This document shows positions 12,077 to 23,262 of a DNA stretch of 64,000 bases, piece by piece. The notes beneath the pieces are model-generated. The model was not told the origin of the DNA. It saw only the letters and a program-made list of their open reading frames with translations, and did not search any database. Source of the DNA: Paraconiothyrium sp. Pb-2020 (Eukaryota; Ascomycota; Dothideomycetes; Pleosporales; Didymosphaeriaceae); NCBI GenBank assembly GCA_022419385.1, contig JAJUBI010000003.1, forward strand, positions 1,426,001 through 1,490,000, written 5' to 3'. The translations under genes and the position numbers were made by a program. Numbering within the stretch: position 1 is the stretch's first letter; every line of letters begins with the position of its first letter.

Positions 12077-12549
12077 CGTTGACGCGTAAATGTCGATAGC
12101 TAGAAGGAACGAGTCAGTGAGTAGGTTCGCTGGTTGGGTGCATGACTCTCACAAGTGTGATGAGTGCTCTATAGTCAGGTACGAACTGCTGCTCCTCTGG
12201 ATTGCATTTGAGGTGCACCTGTGGCACTCTTGCCATCACTGCGAACTGGAGATAGTCTTGGTGCGGTGGTTGGAGCAAGTTGGAGACCGCGATGCGTGAT
12301 AAGGCTCAAGCGCGCGGGGTGGAGCAAATTAGGTAGGGATCTGGACCCTGAACCGTCCGAATCGGCAACTTTGCCCAAGGCCGTCGGCTGCATGATACTT
12401 TGATTGTGCACTCTCCCCGCAACGACTTTTGAAGGTGGTTCTCCATCGGAGAAGAAGACCCGAAGCTTTCTCACTCCCAGCTGACATTCTTCTCATTGCA
12501 TCATCACTAAATCAACGTCGAGTTCTGTAGCACGATACAATCTCCCACC
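12077..12549. promoter_or_regulatory. Divergent ADH/deacetylase promoter with phased GTTGGAG pair
   Basis: GTTGGAG occurs at 12269-12275 and 12279-12285, again exactly 10 bp apart as in the amidase promoter but in the opposite orientation. CreA-like GCGGGG is at 12314-12319 and CCCCGC at 12415-12420. The two genes start at 12076 (minus) and 12550 (plus), so one control region could drive both. Confidence 0.6.
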
Positions 12550-13759
12550 ATGGGCAAAAAGCGCGTACTTATCTCATACGGTGTCGATGTAGATGCGGTT
12601 GCAGGGTGAGTTATCTTGCCCATAAACGGCAGAATGAATTGTTGTAACTGTCCATTAGGTGGTTAGGCTCGTATGGAGGCGAGGACAGCACCAGCGACAT
12701 CAGCCGTGGACTTTGGGCCGGCACTGTCGGAACCCAGCGCCTGTTGAAGTTGTTCGCCAAGCACAACATCAAAACAACATGGTTCATACCTGGCCACAGC
12801 CTAGAAACATTCCCTGAGGATATGGCTGCCGTTCGGGATGCAGGTCACGAGATTGGTCTACATGGCTACAGTCACGAAAACCCCGTGGACATGACTTTGG
12901 AACAACAAAGGGATGTTTTAGACAAAACGTACCGTCAGCTGACAGAGTTTGCCGGGAAGCCTCCGAGGGGAAGTGTTGCGCCATGGTAAGAGCAAGATCC
13001 ATGATTTCCGGAAGAGCGCTGATGTAGGGACATACCAGGTGGGAGACGAGCCAAGAAGGTGCCGAGCTTTTGCTCTCGTATGGAATCGAATACGACCACA
13101 GCATGAGCCATCATGATTGTCAAGCTTATTATCTGCGCACGGGGGATTCATGGACCAAAATTGACTACTCCAAGAAAGCAGCAGAGTGGATGAAACCACT
13201 TGTCAAAGGCCAAGAAACTGGCCTTGTTGAGATTCCCGCGAACTGGTATATCGATGTAAGGTACTCAGATAGCTATTTGCTATGTATATCTGACCCGACA
13301 CAGGACTTGCCACCTATGATGTTCATCAAAGGTTCCGCGAATAGTCATGGTTTTGTCAACGCGCGCGATATTGAAGACATCTGGAGAGACCACTTTGACT
13401 ATTTCTATCGGGAATACGATGACTTTATTTTTGTAGGTCATAAGACACCCATTCAGCTATGTTGCGGTTTATACTGATTTCCCAGCCCATCACGATCCAC
13501 CCCGATGTGTCCGGTCGACCACATGCCCTGCTGATGCATGAGAGGTAAGGGTGCAGACCGGGATATCCGTCTAAACAATATATACTAACATCCATTCAGG
13601 CTTATCGAACACTTCAAGAAGCATGAAGGTGTAGAATTTGTCACCATGGAGCAGATGTGTGACGAGTTCAAGAGCAAGAACTCCCCGCCAGAAGGAGCTT
13701 TAATGCCGGCCGAGGCTGGTGCAAAACTTAAGGAGCCACCAGTGAATGGCTCAACTTAA
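12550..13759 (+). CDS. Polysaccharide-deacetylase-fold hydrolase (PgdA/cyclic-imidase-like)
   Basis: Six exons (12550-12605, 12659-12985, 13039-13255, 13304-13432, 13486-13544, 13600-13759) give 315 aa. The NodB-type metal site is visible as Asp13/Asp15 in SYGVDVDA and His87/His91 in LHGYSHEN, with VAPWW near 124-128. There is no signal peptide, chitin-binding module or membrane anchor, so action on cell-wall polymer is unlikely. Cytosolic enzymes of this shape include the Helicobacter PgdA-like group and bacterial cyclic imide hydrolases. With an amidase next door, imide or hydantoin-like ring opening is a reasonable guess, but this is inference. The divergent ADH gene shares its promoter. 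Confidence 0.88.
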
Positions 13760-14719
13760 ATCCGTTTGTAATTAAATGCAATGTCTCCAAACTCAGCGGG
13801 CCGTGCTAGAACATTTCAGGAAACATTCACCGGCGGTTTTCTACGAGATAACCGTTCTGCTACATGTTGATTGCTGCATTTTGGTTTTCACAGACCCTGA
13901 AGTGCACGGAACAGCTCCACGAGTGATTGCAGATTGCAGATTGATGAAGCTTCCCAAGACTTGGACCATCACATTTCCCAACTATGTGACCTCGGAACTC
14001 ACCACATTGGAGCTAATACCGGAGAAGGCAAGGTGTTGCAATCTGTCAACCTGCTCTTGGTTCACCAATATGATCCTAATCTCGAAGTGACACAGAGGAG
14101 CGGCATTGGGGTATGAGACCCCCTTGCTCACGATGTTTCATAGAGTTCAGAGCAAATAGCTTCACATTCTTATCGCGTGTTGGGAAATTGACATCTCCAA
14201 CTGTGTCCGGATTACTGTCCGGATTAGACTCTCATCCTTATCACCACTTTCAAGCGACCATGGTATGTCGATAATGTACTATATGCGGTCTTAGGCGCAC
14301 GATCAAAAATAAGATTGGCCCAGCTATCCGGATTGACATTGAACTCGGACGGCAAGCCGGAACCGAACGGAGACATGACCCTTTGTTAAGCGGGGGCAAT
14401 CAGTTGGAGTTACACGTTCGCATGGGTCGCGGGAGAGTTGGAGTCGTGAGACGATCCTATCTTGACGCTAGCGAGTGGACTTAGGCTACTCCAACACAAT
14501 GGGGCTGTGGGTCGGAACCATGCATCCCCAGATTCCAAGATACCGCGTGTTATCAGGCCAAGGCCACAGGCGTTGCGACTCATGAGCGCAATATAACCCA
14601 AGATACCATGGAGGCGGGTGCATATATATATCGGCTTTGACGTACCTTGTCGATCACCAGCTCGGCAACGTCGCCTCCTACTTTTCTACACCACGCTGCA
14701 GAGTTTTAGTTTCGCCATC
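13760..14719 (+). promoter_or_regulatory. Long upstream region of the transporter with four Adr1-type sites
   Basis: No gene is seen in these 960 bp. CTCCAAC/GTTGGAG occurs at 14195-14201, 14403-14409, 14437-14443 and 14489-14495. GGGGT-N5-ACCCC is at 14108-14122 and CreA-like GCGGGG at 14390-14395. TGTCCGGATTA is repeated at 14204-14214 and 14216-14226, with a third TCCGGATT at 14327-14334. A short GATTGCA tandem lies near 13925-13945. Confidence 0.55.
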
Positions 14720-16395
14720 ATGTTGACTGAGAAGTCGCACGACATTATTGAGCCTGCTCCAAGCAGTGACAACGTTTCCATCGAGAAGGTCGACCTTGAG
14801 AATGATGGAGAGATCTTCAAGCGTGGTGAAGGGTACGAAGATTTTCGCACGGTTGGGTGGATACAGACAACAATCATCTTCACAAAGAGTATGTCTCCTG
14901 CTAAATGTGTTGAATCACTACAACTTTTCGTCCGTATTTGGGTGCCTTGTGTTTCCCCAGGATAGACAATGCGGTTACCAAAACTTTGCTGACCCACTGC
15001 CTTATATAGTCATCTTCGCAACTGGTGTCTTAACAATTCCGTCGGCTATGTACACGCTTGGTGCTTTCCCTGGCGCGATCAACGTAAATACCACCGTTCT
15101 GCTTTGCCGTCGATGCATTGGCTGACCAGGCGCAACGTGCAGGTTCTCGGATGGCAGTTTATTAATACCTACTGCGCCCAAATCCAGGGACAATTCCGCC
15201 ACAACCACGCCGGTTGCCACAGTATCGCCGATATGGGAAATCTTGTCGGTGGAAAGATAGTGAGGGAGATTACGGGCATCCTTTTCCTTGTTGCTTTCAT
15301 TCTCGTTGGAGCTTCAGGAATCGTGGGCACATCCACTGCACTCAACGCTCTTTCCAACCACTCTCTCTGCACGAATTACTTCTCAATTATCGCTACTGTC
15401 ATGGTCTTCGTCGCTGGAAGCCCAAGAAAGTTCGAAAAGATCGCTTGGGTCACCTGGGCGGGGTTCCTCTCGGTTTTCACTGCCATCTTTATCGTTGTGT
15501 AAGTAGCTTTACGCTTTGAAAACCAGGACTCAGTCAGCTGATACATTCGCAGCGTTGGTGTTACTACACTTGACCGCCCAGCGGCGGCTCCTCAAACGGG
15601 CGACTTCGACTTTGGCTACCACGTAATCGGACACCCTACATTTGCCGCCGGTATGGTCGCTGCGTCGACCATCTTCTGCTCCGGCGCCGGGACAGGTGCT
15701 TTCTTGCCTGTTATGAGCGAGATGAAGAACCCCAGGGATTATAAAAAGGCCGTGAACTGGTGCATGGGTTTCGTGACCGTTGCTGTAAGTCTGTTGTTGC
15801 TGACTGGATCAACGTCGCTAACAACCTCTAGTACCTAACGTTCAGTATTGTAGTGTATTTCTACTGTGGCAAATGGGTGGCATCTCCATCACTCGGTAGC
15901 GCTGGACCATTGATCAAGAAGGTCGCATACGGCATCGGCATTCTTGGTCTGATGGTTTCCGGGGCACTCTTCAACCACGTCAGCGCGAAGTACATCTTTG
16001 TCCGAGTTCTCCGAGACTCAAAACACCTTCAAGCCAACAATTTCGTCCACTGGGGAGTCTGGCTTGGTACCTTGGCCGCCGTCAATGTCGTCGCTTTCCT
16101 GATTGCGTCTGGTGTACCCATATTCAACTACCTCCTCAGTCTTGCAGGCAGTCTTGCTTTTGCCCCTCTCGCGGTTGGTCTACCCGGGTGGTTGTGGATC
16201 TATGACCACAAGGACTACTGGAAGGGCTCAGTCGTGCAAAAGACTCTGTACGGCCTGCATGTTCTTATGATCGTCCTTTCGCTCTTCCTATGCGTTGGTG
16301 GAACGTATGGAGTCATTGTTCAAATCATGGATGCTTACAAGGATGGAAGTATTGACTCGGCATTCTCCTGCGCGGATAACAGCAACTCATCTTAA
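14720..16395 (+). CDS. Neutral amino-acid transporter (AAAP family, MTR-like)
   Basis: Exons 14720-14888, 15010-15083, 15143-15498, 15553-15784 and 15832-16395 total 464 aa. After a hydrophilic N-terminus of about 45 residues come some 10-11 membrane segments, with conserved family stretches FRTVGWIQTTIIF, FATGVLTIPSAMY, GCHSIADM, DRPAAAPQTGDFDFGYHVI and SLGSAGPLIKKVAYGIG. This matches Aa_trans-domain proteins related to Neurospora MTR, plasma-membrane proton-coupled amino-acid permeases. Intron 1 is unusually long for the window (121 nt). The promoter carries four copies of the cluster motif, so the protein probably imports the cluster's nitrogenous substrate or a product. Confidence 0.92.
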
Positions 16396-16522
16396 TCAGT
16401 CAATACCATTAGCTATACTTCTGGAACAAATGCATGGACTTTTCGTATCTCCTTCGATGTGTCCACTTCTCATTCATCGTACTATGGTGTTGAACTGAAT
16501 CCAAGGGCAATGTTGATGAATT

Positions 16523-19500
16523 CTAAATGATGATCAGATTATGGATTGGCGCAATCACCAGGTCGTCCATTGACGTGTCTGACACACGGCCAATCCTCCG
16601 GTAGGTGTTGCTCTCTCCCTCCACAGGCACCAAGCCCAATCCCACCGCCTCTCTCCTTTGAGGCTTCTCATCGTTATAATAAAAAAGAGCGATGCATATG
16701 ACGCTGCAGTATAGATACGCATCACTTTCAACATCAATCTCGAGCACACCGCGATTATTCCATGAGGGTATGTGTCCGGAAATTTCATATTCATATCCCT
16801 TGTGATGTTCGATTATTTCATTAGCATGATGTGGGGGAACTTGATCAAGTCCTCTCAGAACGATTTCAGTGTCGTTGTATGCTTTCCTTTCGAGTGTAGC
16901 CCAGATTGCCGGACCAGAGACAAGTATTTGGCCCGATATAACGTTTCCGTAAGGGTCTGCAGTCGCCAGTCGGATGTTGTGACCATTGATACTCGAGAGC
17001 CCTTTTCTGGTTGTGCACGCCGTACTTTTTTCATCACGGAAGTGGTAACTCTGGTAATAATTACCGTAGCCACCATGCCTACCTACTGAAGCCCATGACC
17101 AACTAGGTGCAATATATGTGTCGTGGCGGATTCCACGATAGCATCGCCAAGCCAAACTTCTAGAGATGTCTTCATACCAAAGGCCGGCTAGATATTGTGT
17201 CTTCAGACGTTCGTTCAGAACGCGAGCGAGGCTTCCAATGGCTGGCAAAGTGTCTTCTCGCTTTGTGAGATCTCTGCCCGTGTAGTCTACGACTGTAGTA
17301 TACCATAGTTCGTAGATTTCTTCGACGTTCTTGTGTTTTATACCGTCCAAAATCCTCTGCATGCGCTTATACGTCTCAGTGTTTCGATCACAGTAGTCTT
17401 GCGTTCGAAGAACACCAGCTTCAGACAAAGAGCTGTTGCGACACTCCCAAAGAACTTGCTCATCTGTCCAGTGCAGTATGCGCGGCGAAAGCTCTCGTTC
17501 CTGGAAGCACCAACCCCTCTTTGCTAGTTGCCCTGTGCAGATTAAAGTGTCCCGCCTAGTCAACTTCTTGAAGACTCGCACTTTCGTATTTCTTGCGTTC
17601 TCTAATGGCAACTCAAATTCGGCGTAGTCATCGTCGACATTGTACACCGAGAAGAGGCTGCCGGGAAGTGAACGGTTGGCCGCGATCGTGCAGTAGGAGC
17701 TTCGGTAAACTTTGCTCATCAGAGCAGCTTCAGCGGCCCAGTCGCCGGGACTGTCTTGGACGATGCACAAACAGTCGATCCAGACATAGTCTACGCTGAG
17801 ACTATGCGCCGTCTGAATGGCCTCCTTGAGTGTTATTGGGAGCTCATGTGCGTCGAGATCTTGCAATCGAGACTGTATATCCGTGGTAAGTGTTGAGACT
17901 TCTAGTACCTGTTTGTCCCATCTATGACTTAAGGTCATGTACCCTGGATGCCCCTCCAGCGTTTTGCTATCGACAAGGCGCAGTTTCTGTTGATGACGCC
18001 ACTCACTGAGGTCTACAAGTCGGGTTGGTAAAAACCCATTATCGTATATCTTCTCGCAGCCCCTATGGTGGCCGAAACAGTCCTGAAGCCACAGAGAGAT
18101 GTAATGAAAAGTTTTGGACGGGCCTGTGTTTCCTGAAAGTGCTCTACGAAGGCACTCTAATTCGGAAGGGTTTTGGATATCGCACAAAGAATCCATAGCT
18201 ATGTGGAAATAGGAGCCCACTAAGTGTCTGTAAGGTCTCTTGAAGTCGCTTGGCTTCCTTAATACCCACGCAGGTACACCATCACGACCAACTACTATCG
18301 AAAGCTTTGCTGATTGTGATAGTGGCATTTTTGAACCAGTGATCTGTTGACAAAAGAAATGACACATTTGGCAGCCGTTCTGAGCATACTCCTGCAGAAA
18401 TTGTGTCGATAGATGGATAAATTCGGTAGGTTGGGGCAATGAATCAAGATCAAGAACATCAAGACTGATTTGATCGAATCCATGGTAGCTCTCAGGATCG
18501 AAAACGCGAGACGTAAACTCATTTGTGTACAGCTCCGTGAATAATGAGTGACAGTCGAGGCATATGCCCTTCCCAGCGCCTTCTGTAGGACTGAGAACAC
18601 CTTCACGGCTCTCGGAAAATCGCAAAATAGGTTTAGCGTTGATAGGCTGGGTGAACTCGGCTTTTCCATCTATATCAGCGCCTTCTTTCACCGTGCTTCC
18701 TTCGTGAGATAGCACGCTCGTATTGGCGCCTGCTTCTAGTAATAGTTGAACAATGCTATAGTCTTTTCCCGCAGCCGCTCTTTGTAGTGCTGTGGGCCCT
18801 TCGTATTGCGCGTTGACATGGTCCCCTGCTTGCAGTAGCCTGTGAACTGCATCGATGTGGCCGTTGCCTACTGCCTCTTGCAATGCACCGTCCGCAGACT
18901 CCATGCTTACTCCAATGTTCATAAGACGTTCTAAGGCATCCATATGGCCTTGAGAAGCCGCAGACCTCAACGAAAAACGGATACTTGGGGCGTTGAGGTC
19001 GGCACCCGCTTGTATCAAATCGGCGACTTGCATATGACCGTTTGCATGAGCATATCTTAAAGCTGCTTGTTTGTTCTTGGCAGAAACAGGCCGAGTAGTG
19101 ACATCTTTGGATAGCAGGTATTCCACTATGTCAACTTGATCGTATTTAGCAGCAGTCTCTAATGGTGTTCGGTGTTCAGCAAATATTTCTTGGTCTTCAA
19201 GCCTCGCACCATGGGCAATCGGGATTTTTACTAAATTTAGATTGTAACCCCGGCAAGCTTGGGTTAGGGCTTTAGTCTTGTTGATGATGGCTCTCTCGAT
19301 GAATATCTGATTCCGGGCCAAGCGATCTGCTTCCACGTACCGGAAGTCGTGGATCATCTGTTCAAGGGCTTCTTGTGAGTACGCCTGACGCTCGAATCGA
19401 TCGCGCTCGACCTCGAGAATATACTGGATCGTCGCTTTGTTGATATCGGGCCGCCACTCGTATTGCCGAACGAGTCTCGTAATCATCATCGTCGTTGATA

Positions 19501-19742
19501 TGAATCTCTACACCTGCTTCGACCAGGCGTCTCACCGCGCCCATATTGCCATTCCTTGCAGCTTTCGACAATGAGAGCGTCTTGTCCCGCTCGCGGTGGG
19601 CGTTGGCTTCTTTCCGCACAGCCTGCTCCAACTCTTGGAACTTGGACGCTGGATCCTCTGCGATGTCCAAAACACTGCGACCGCCCCATACAGCGATCGC
19701 TGGATAGTCCGTATGGCCGTTTCCAACGCGTCCATGTCTCAT
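16523..19742 (-). CDS. HET-domain protein with N-terminal ankyrin repeats
   Basis: The HET domain is clear in the middle of the protein: MTLSHRWD, the DYVWIDCLCIVQD core, YRSSYCTIAA and RGWCFQERELSPRILHW. Ankyrin-like repeats precede it, for example DIVEYLLSKD, HMQVADLIQAGADLN, HIDAVHRLLQAGD and YSIVQLLLEAGAN. The preferred model joins 19742-19425 to 19357-16523 by a 67-nt GTATAT...ACAG intron with a TACTCAC branch site (1050 aa). A 40-nt intron ending at 19385 would also keep frame. Alternatively translation starts at the ATG at 19489 (988 aa) and the upstream ankyrin frame is a relic. HET proteins trigger cell death on fusion of incompatible strains. This gene lies beside the catabolic cluster but is probably unrelated to it. 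Confidence 0.82.
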
Positions 19743-21560
19743 GAATATTTTCGTATCCCAGGTGAAAATAAGCGTTGGTGATTTTCTGTGAGGAAGCAAC
19801 CGGGGTGACCCCACGTCAGGCGAGGGGTTTGGGCTGCGCCATGTTGATGCCAAACCCTCGCTCTTTTCTGATTGCTTTGCGAGGAGTTCCGCCGCCTGCA
19901 CACAGCACGAATCCTTAAGTCAGTTGTTCAGGGAGGCCAAGGCCTAGTCATTTATGGCAAATTGCGATATACTCCTCGGTAAGACCTTATGCAGATGACG
20001 TATTGTGTTCGTGATGTATGCTTTCATTCAATTTGCATATGTGTTCTGCGCATGAAAAACGACCGAAGAGAGCCTCAATTACCTATCGCGAGCTCGTGTC
20101 ACCGTACCCTGAGTGATAATAGGTTATAACCAAAGTTCGTCCCTTATTGCACATTGATCATCCACGAGCAGCGACCTGACTAAGTGCCTGTATAATACTT
20201 CTCTGTCGTCTTATTCCATAATCCTTCCCTTCATATGTCGTCACTAAAATCTTCTCTTTACTATTCGTTTCACGCCCATTTTCTGTGTTCTTTATCTCCA
20301 TCGCTCTCTTCGCAACTTCTCTTCTCTGCGACCTTATTTCCATGATGCGCCGTTCAGACTCGCAATGCACATCGCGTGGGTTATCCTGGTTTTCAAGAGA
20401 GCATTCGAACCGTCGATACTCGGTGTGTACTCTTTGGTAGCGTAAAGGGGGTTTTGTTGTGAGGGTGAGTTCTTTTAGCATCTCGCTCGAGTATGGTCGT
20501 GATTCTGATGTTTGTCCCGAAGGGAGTCTAGTGTGCAGACATATAGAAAGGTTGCCTGGTTGCCCAATGTGTGTTCCGGGAACGTGCATGTCGTGAAATG
20601 TGGAGCGCGCGCGTGTAGATCAGGGTATCTGTTGGCTTCCCAGAAATCTGGACCTGTGATCAAGAGCCTCCGACGTAGGCTCTGAATTCTTTAAATTGTC
20701 GTGCGGGACTGATAAGACCTTAGTATGATCCTGGCTCGATGGACAGAGTTGCTTGCTTCAGCCACTAGATATGGGTTTAGTATTCAAAAAACAAACAGAT
20801 TGGCAAGAAATCGTGTCGCCATTTATGTACCTTGACGAGACCTGATGTTGGTAAAGCGCGCGGAATTCTAGCAACAACCGGGCCACCCTTTCACAGCCTC
20901 ATTCATCATCGGGCGTGCGATCCATCACTTTACATATCCCGAGGATTTTTCTCCGGATGTATGAAACGTGAGGCTCCGCCTTGCCGGGAGTGGGGTCGTG
21001 CTACGCCACACTCACGCGAGTCGAATCCTTCATCTCTGAAGCACTCATGTAAGCGTGCGGGGGCTGCAGTCATAAACTAATACCACGGAATGCCATCAAC
21101 CAACTGTTTCGAAGAATTCGTAGAAAATGTTAGGATCGATTCGTCATTGCAAAATCCATCTATTATACCAATATCGGTGCTTTTCACAAAGAAATGGCCG
21201 ACGGGCTGGTTCAATTTGTGAATTCATAGCATCTATAAGGCTTTGTTCATAAGTCTTACTATCAGTGTAGGACTGATTGGTCAATCTTAGTTTAGGTGTT
21301 ATCGAATCCATGGTATGAGGTCTTAGTTAACAGCTACCAGTACCACATATATACCATTGCGACCCTGCCACGTGAATAATTTGTTGGAGAAGAGAGATTT
21401 GAGTGTGGGCGAGAGCCAAGCATCCCACGAAAATGAGAAGCCACGCTGCATACACACCACCAGCGCTTCGGATAATCCGCGCCAAGATAGAAAAAGGACG
21501 GGCAGCGCGTCGAGCTGTTGGCTCCAAATTGCACGGTGGGTAGCACCCTTGGGGTAGTTG
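19743..21560. other. Gene-poor stretch with one doubtful ORF
   Basis: A minus-strand ATG ORF at 20589-20158 (143 codons, Arg/Glu/Ser-rich, no recognised domain) is the only candidate gene, and I do not trust it. The rest shows no coding pattern, transposon or RNA gene that I can recognise. Confidence 0.4.
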
Positions 21561-21893
21561 CCTGCCCAGAAGCCCGCTACTATCATTATCGTTTGAGTGA
21601 AGCGGCGCGCTTTAGAATGCCTAGACAGATTTTTATCAAAAGATTCTTTAGATCTAATAGTGCACATGAGCACGCCCAAGCACCTGATGCAATGTTGGCT
21701 TTGATCTGCCGGAGCGGTTTTAGGGCGCAGACATAGCCGGTTAGGAAGGCAAACACCATGACCTCAATACGTCCTTGAAATGGTAGGCGGAGGATGGGTA
21801 GTTGCGGTAGTCGAGGGGAAAGGTTCATCGCTATCTGGTGGCCAAAATGCAGAGTAGTCGAATGCTCGAGATAGATGTGTGATTGCTACCAGG
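21561..21893 (-). pseudogene. Acyltransferase-3-like remnant
   Basis: Two minus-strand frames together resemble the N-terminal part of fungal acyltransferase-3 membrane proteins. One frame reads THLSRAFDYSAFWPP and breaks near 21815. The other continues with LPFQGRIEVMVFAFLTGYV and CALKPLRQIKAN, the conserved first membrane hairpin. No continuous frame joins them, and the downstream catalytic and transmembrane parts are not recognisable. The fragment lies 45 bp beyond the stop of the 2OG-oxygenase-like gene. I read it as a decayed gene; an unrelated chance match is possible. Confidence 0.45.
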
Positions 21894-21938
21894 AACGATG
21901 CTACCCCACGTACGCTCTACCCGTTCTGTACCGCAGCA

Positions 21939-23044
21939 TCAATGATTCTTCTCAACGATCTCCTTCGCAAAGGCCGCAAAGTCTCTCTTCTCATCCACCA
22001 TCTCCCACAGATTTGGCTGCGTGAACACAGCTAGAGTATTCCGGGCTACTTTTCCTCCCACGCCTGCGCCTGCACCCCGAACGAAATGCGGAACAGCCTT
22101 AAACTTCCCTTTGGTAATTATCTCGAGCGCCTCTCCTGTCTGGAAACCTAAGCAATCACGCGGAATACCGACCTTCGTCACAGCGCCCGTCCGCGAGTGG
22201 ATGTACAATCCCGCCTTCGGATCGGGGGAGCGTTCGAGCTCCTTTAGTGGAGCGAAAGATGAGCCAGTATGTGGCGGATGTGCAGCCTCGTCCACGAACA
22301 TGGCAGATGTGAGGCCGGTAAGGCATCCGTGGTCCAGATGCGTGGCGCACCAGTCGTCTTCATCGCCCCCTTTTTTGGCGTCCCCTTCCTTGGGAAAATA
22401 ATGGAGCAGCCGCGCCTTGGTGCTTATGCTCGTTTTCACAACATGCTCCAAGTAGCCCTTCTTGTAGTCTGGAATGTTTGCTTCGGCATACTTGTCGCAG
22501 GCGCGTGCTACTAGGGCGGCGATTTCGATGATCAAAGTGCATAGCTCGTTGAAAGTGGCTTCGAAGTCCGGTAGAAGGTCCCTCGATGGCCATACATTAG
22601 GGGCAGTATACTCGGGAAAAGAAGGGTACTTTTTAGCCACGGTAGACTGCTGACCGGGAAAGAGTGGAGAGCAATTGACGTAATAAGATCCCTTGAGCGT
22701 GTCGTAGCGGCCGTCTTTGAGGGTTTCTTTCCCTAGAGACCAGCCGACCAGCCATTTTGCTGCTGGAGATTCGAGCTTTTCTATCTCTTCTTTGGGCAGG
22801 CTGGCAAGTGCTGAGGAATAGGACAGGAGGCGGTGTCTAAGAGAGTGAAACTTTGCGGGAAGGTCTTTCACAACGATTATGCCGAGAGAAGAGGCCCCAA
22901 AGGCTTCTTCCAGAGACGAAAAATCTATACTATCTATTAAACATTAGCATGAGCGGAAGAGATCAAGATGACATTGGGCGCACCATGCTTTAAGTCTTCC
23001 AAACTCACCGTAACGGCGCTCTGCTGGACTGTAGGATCACTCAT
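21939..23044 (-). CDS. Clavaminate-synthase-like 2OG/Fe(II) oxygenase
   Basis: Exons 23044-22984 and 22933-21939 join across a 50-nt intron to give 351 aa. The fold family is indicated by THLDHGCLTGL (His-x-Asp metal ligands), a distal His in AVPHFVRG and an Arg in ARNTLAVFTQPN that would hold 2-oxoglutarate. The N-terminal LGIIVVKDLP matches the usual start of the jellyroll. It would oxidise an unknown substrate with 2-oxoglutarate and O2. It is head-to-head with FRG1 across 218 bp. There is no signal peptide, so it is probably cytosolic. Confidence 0.82.
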
Positions 23045-23262
23045 GGCGTCAAATCACTAAATGAAATCTTCAATCCACACATTCCTGTGCATTTACACAG
23101 TGTCACCATTTTATCGTACTCTCATTTCTCTACGCAGAGTGTGAATCCACAACTGCACCTGCCCACCTCGGCTAGCGTGCATTCTGCCGCGCATCTCCGC
23201 CGGCGCATCCCGCATTACCTCATCGGCAAGCACTCTACGCGACGCGCTCACACGCGCCCATC

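Noticed and set aside
20158..20589. 143-codon minus-strand ORF with an ATG
   Set aside because: Highly charged, with no domain or splice context. Kept only as a doubtful ORF within the spacer entry.
20930..21030. GAGTCGAATCC-like box suggesting a tRNA
   Set aside because: No matching acceptor or anticodon stem could be built around it.
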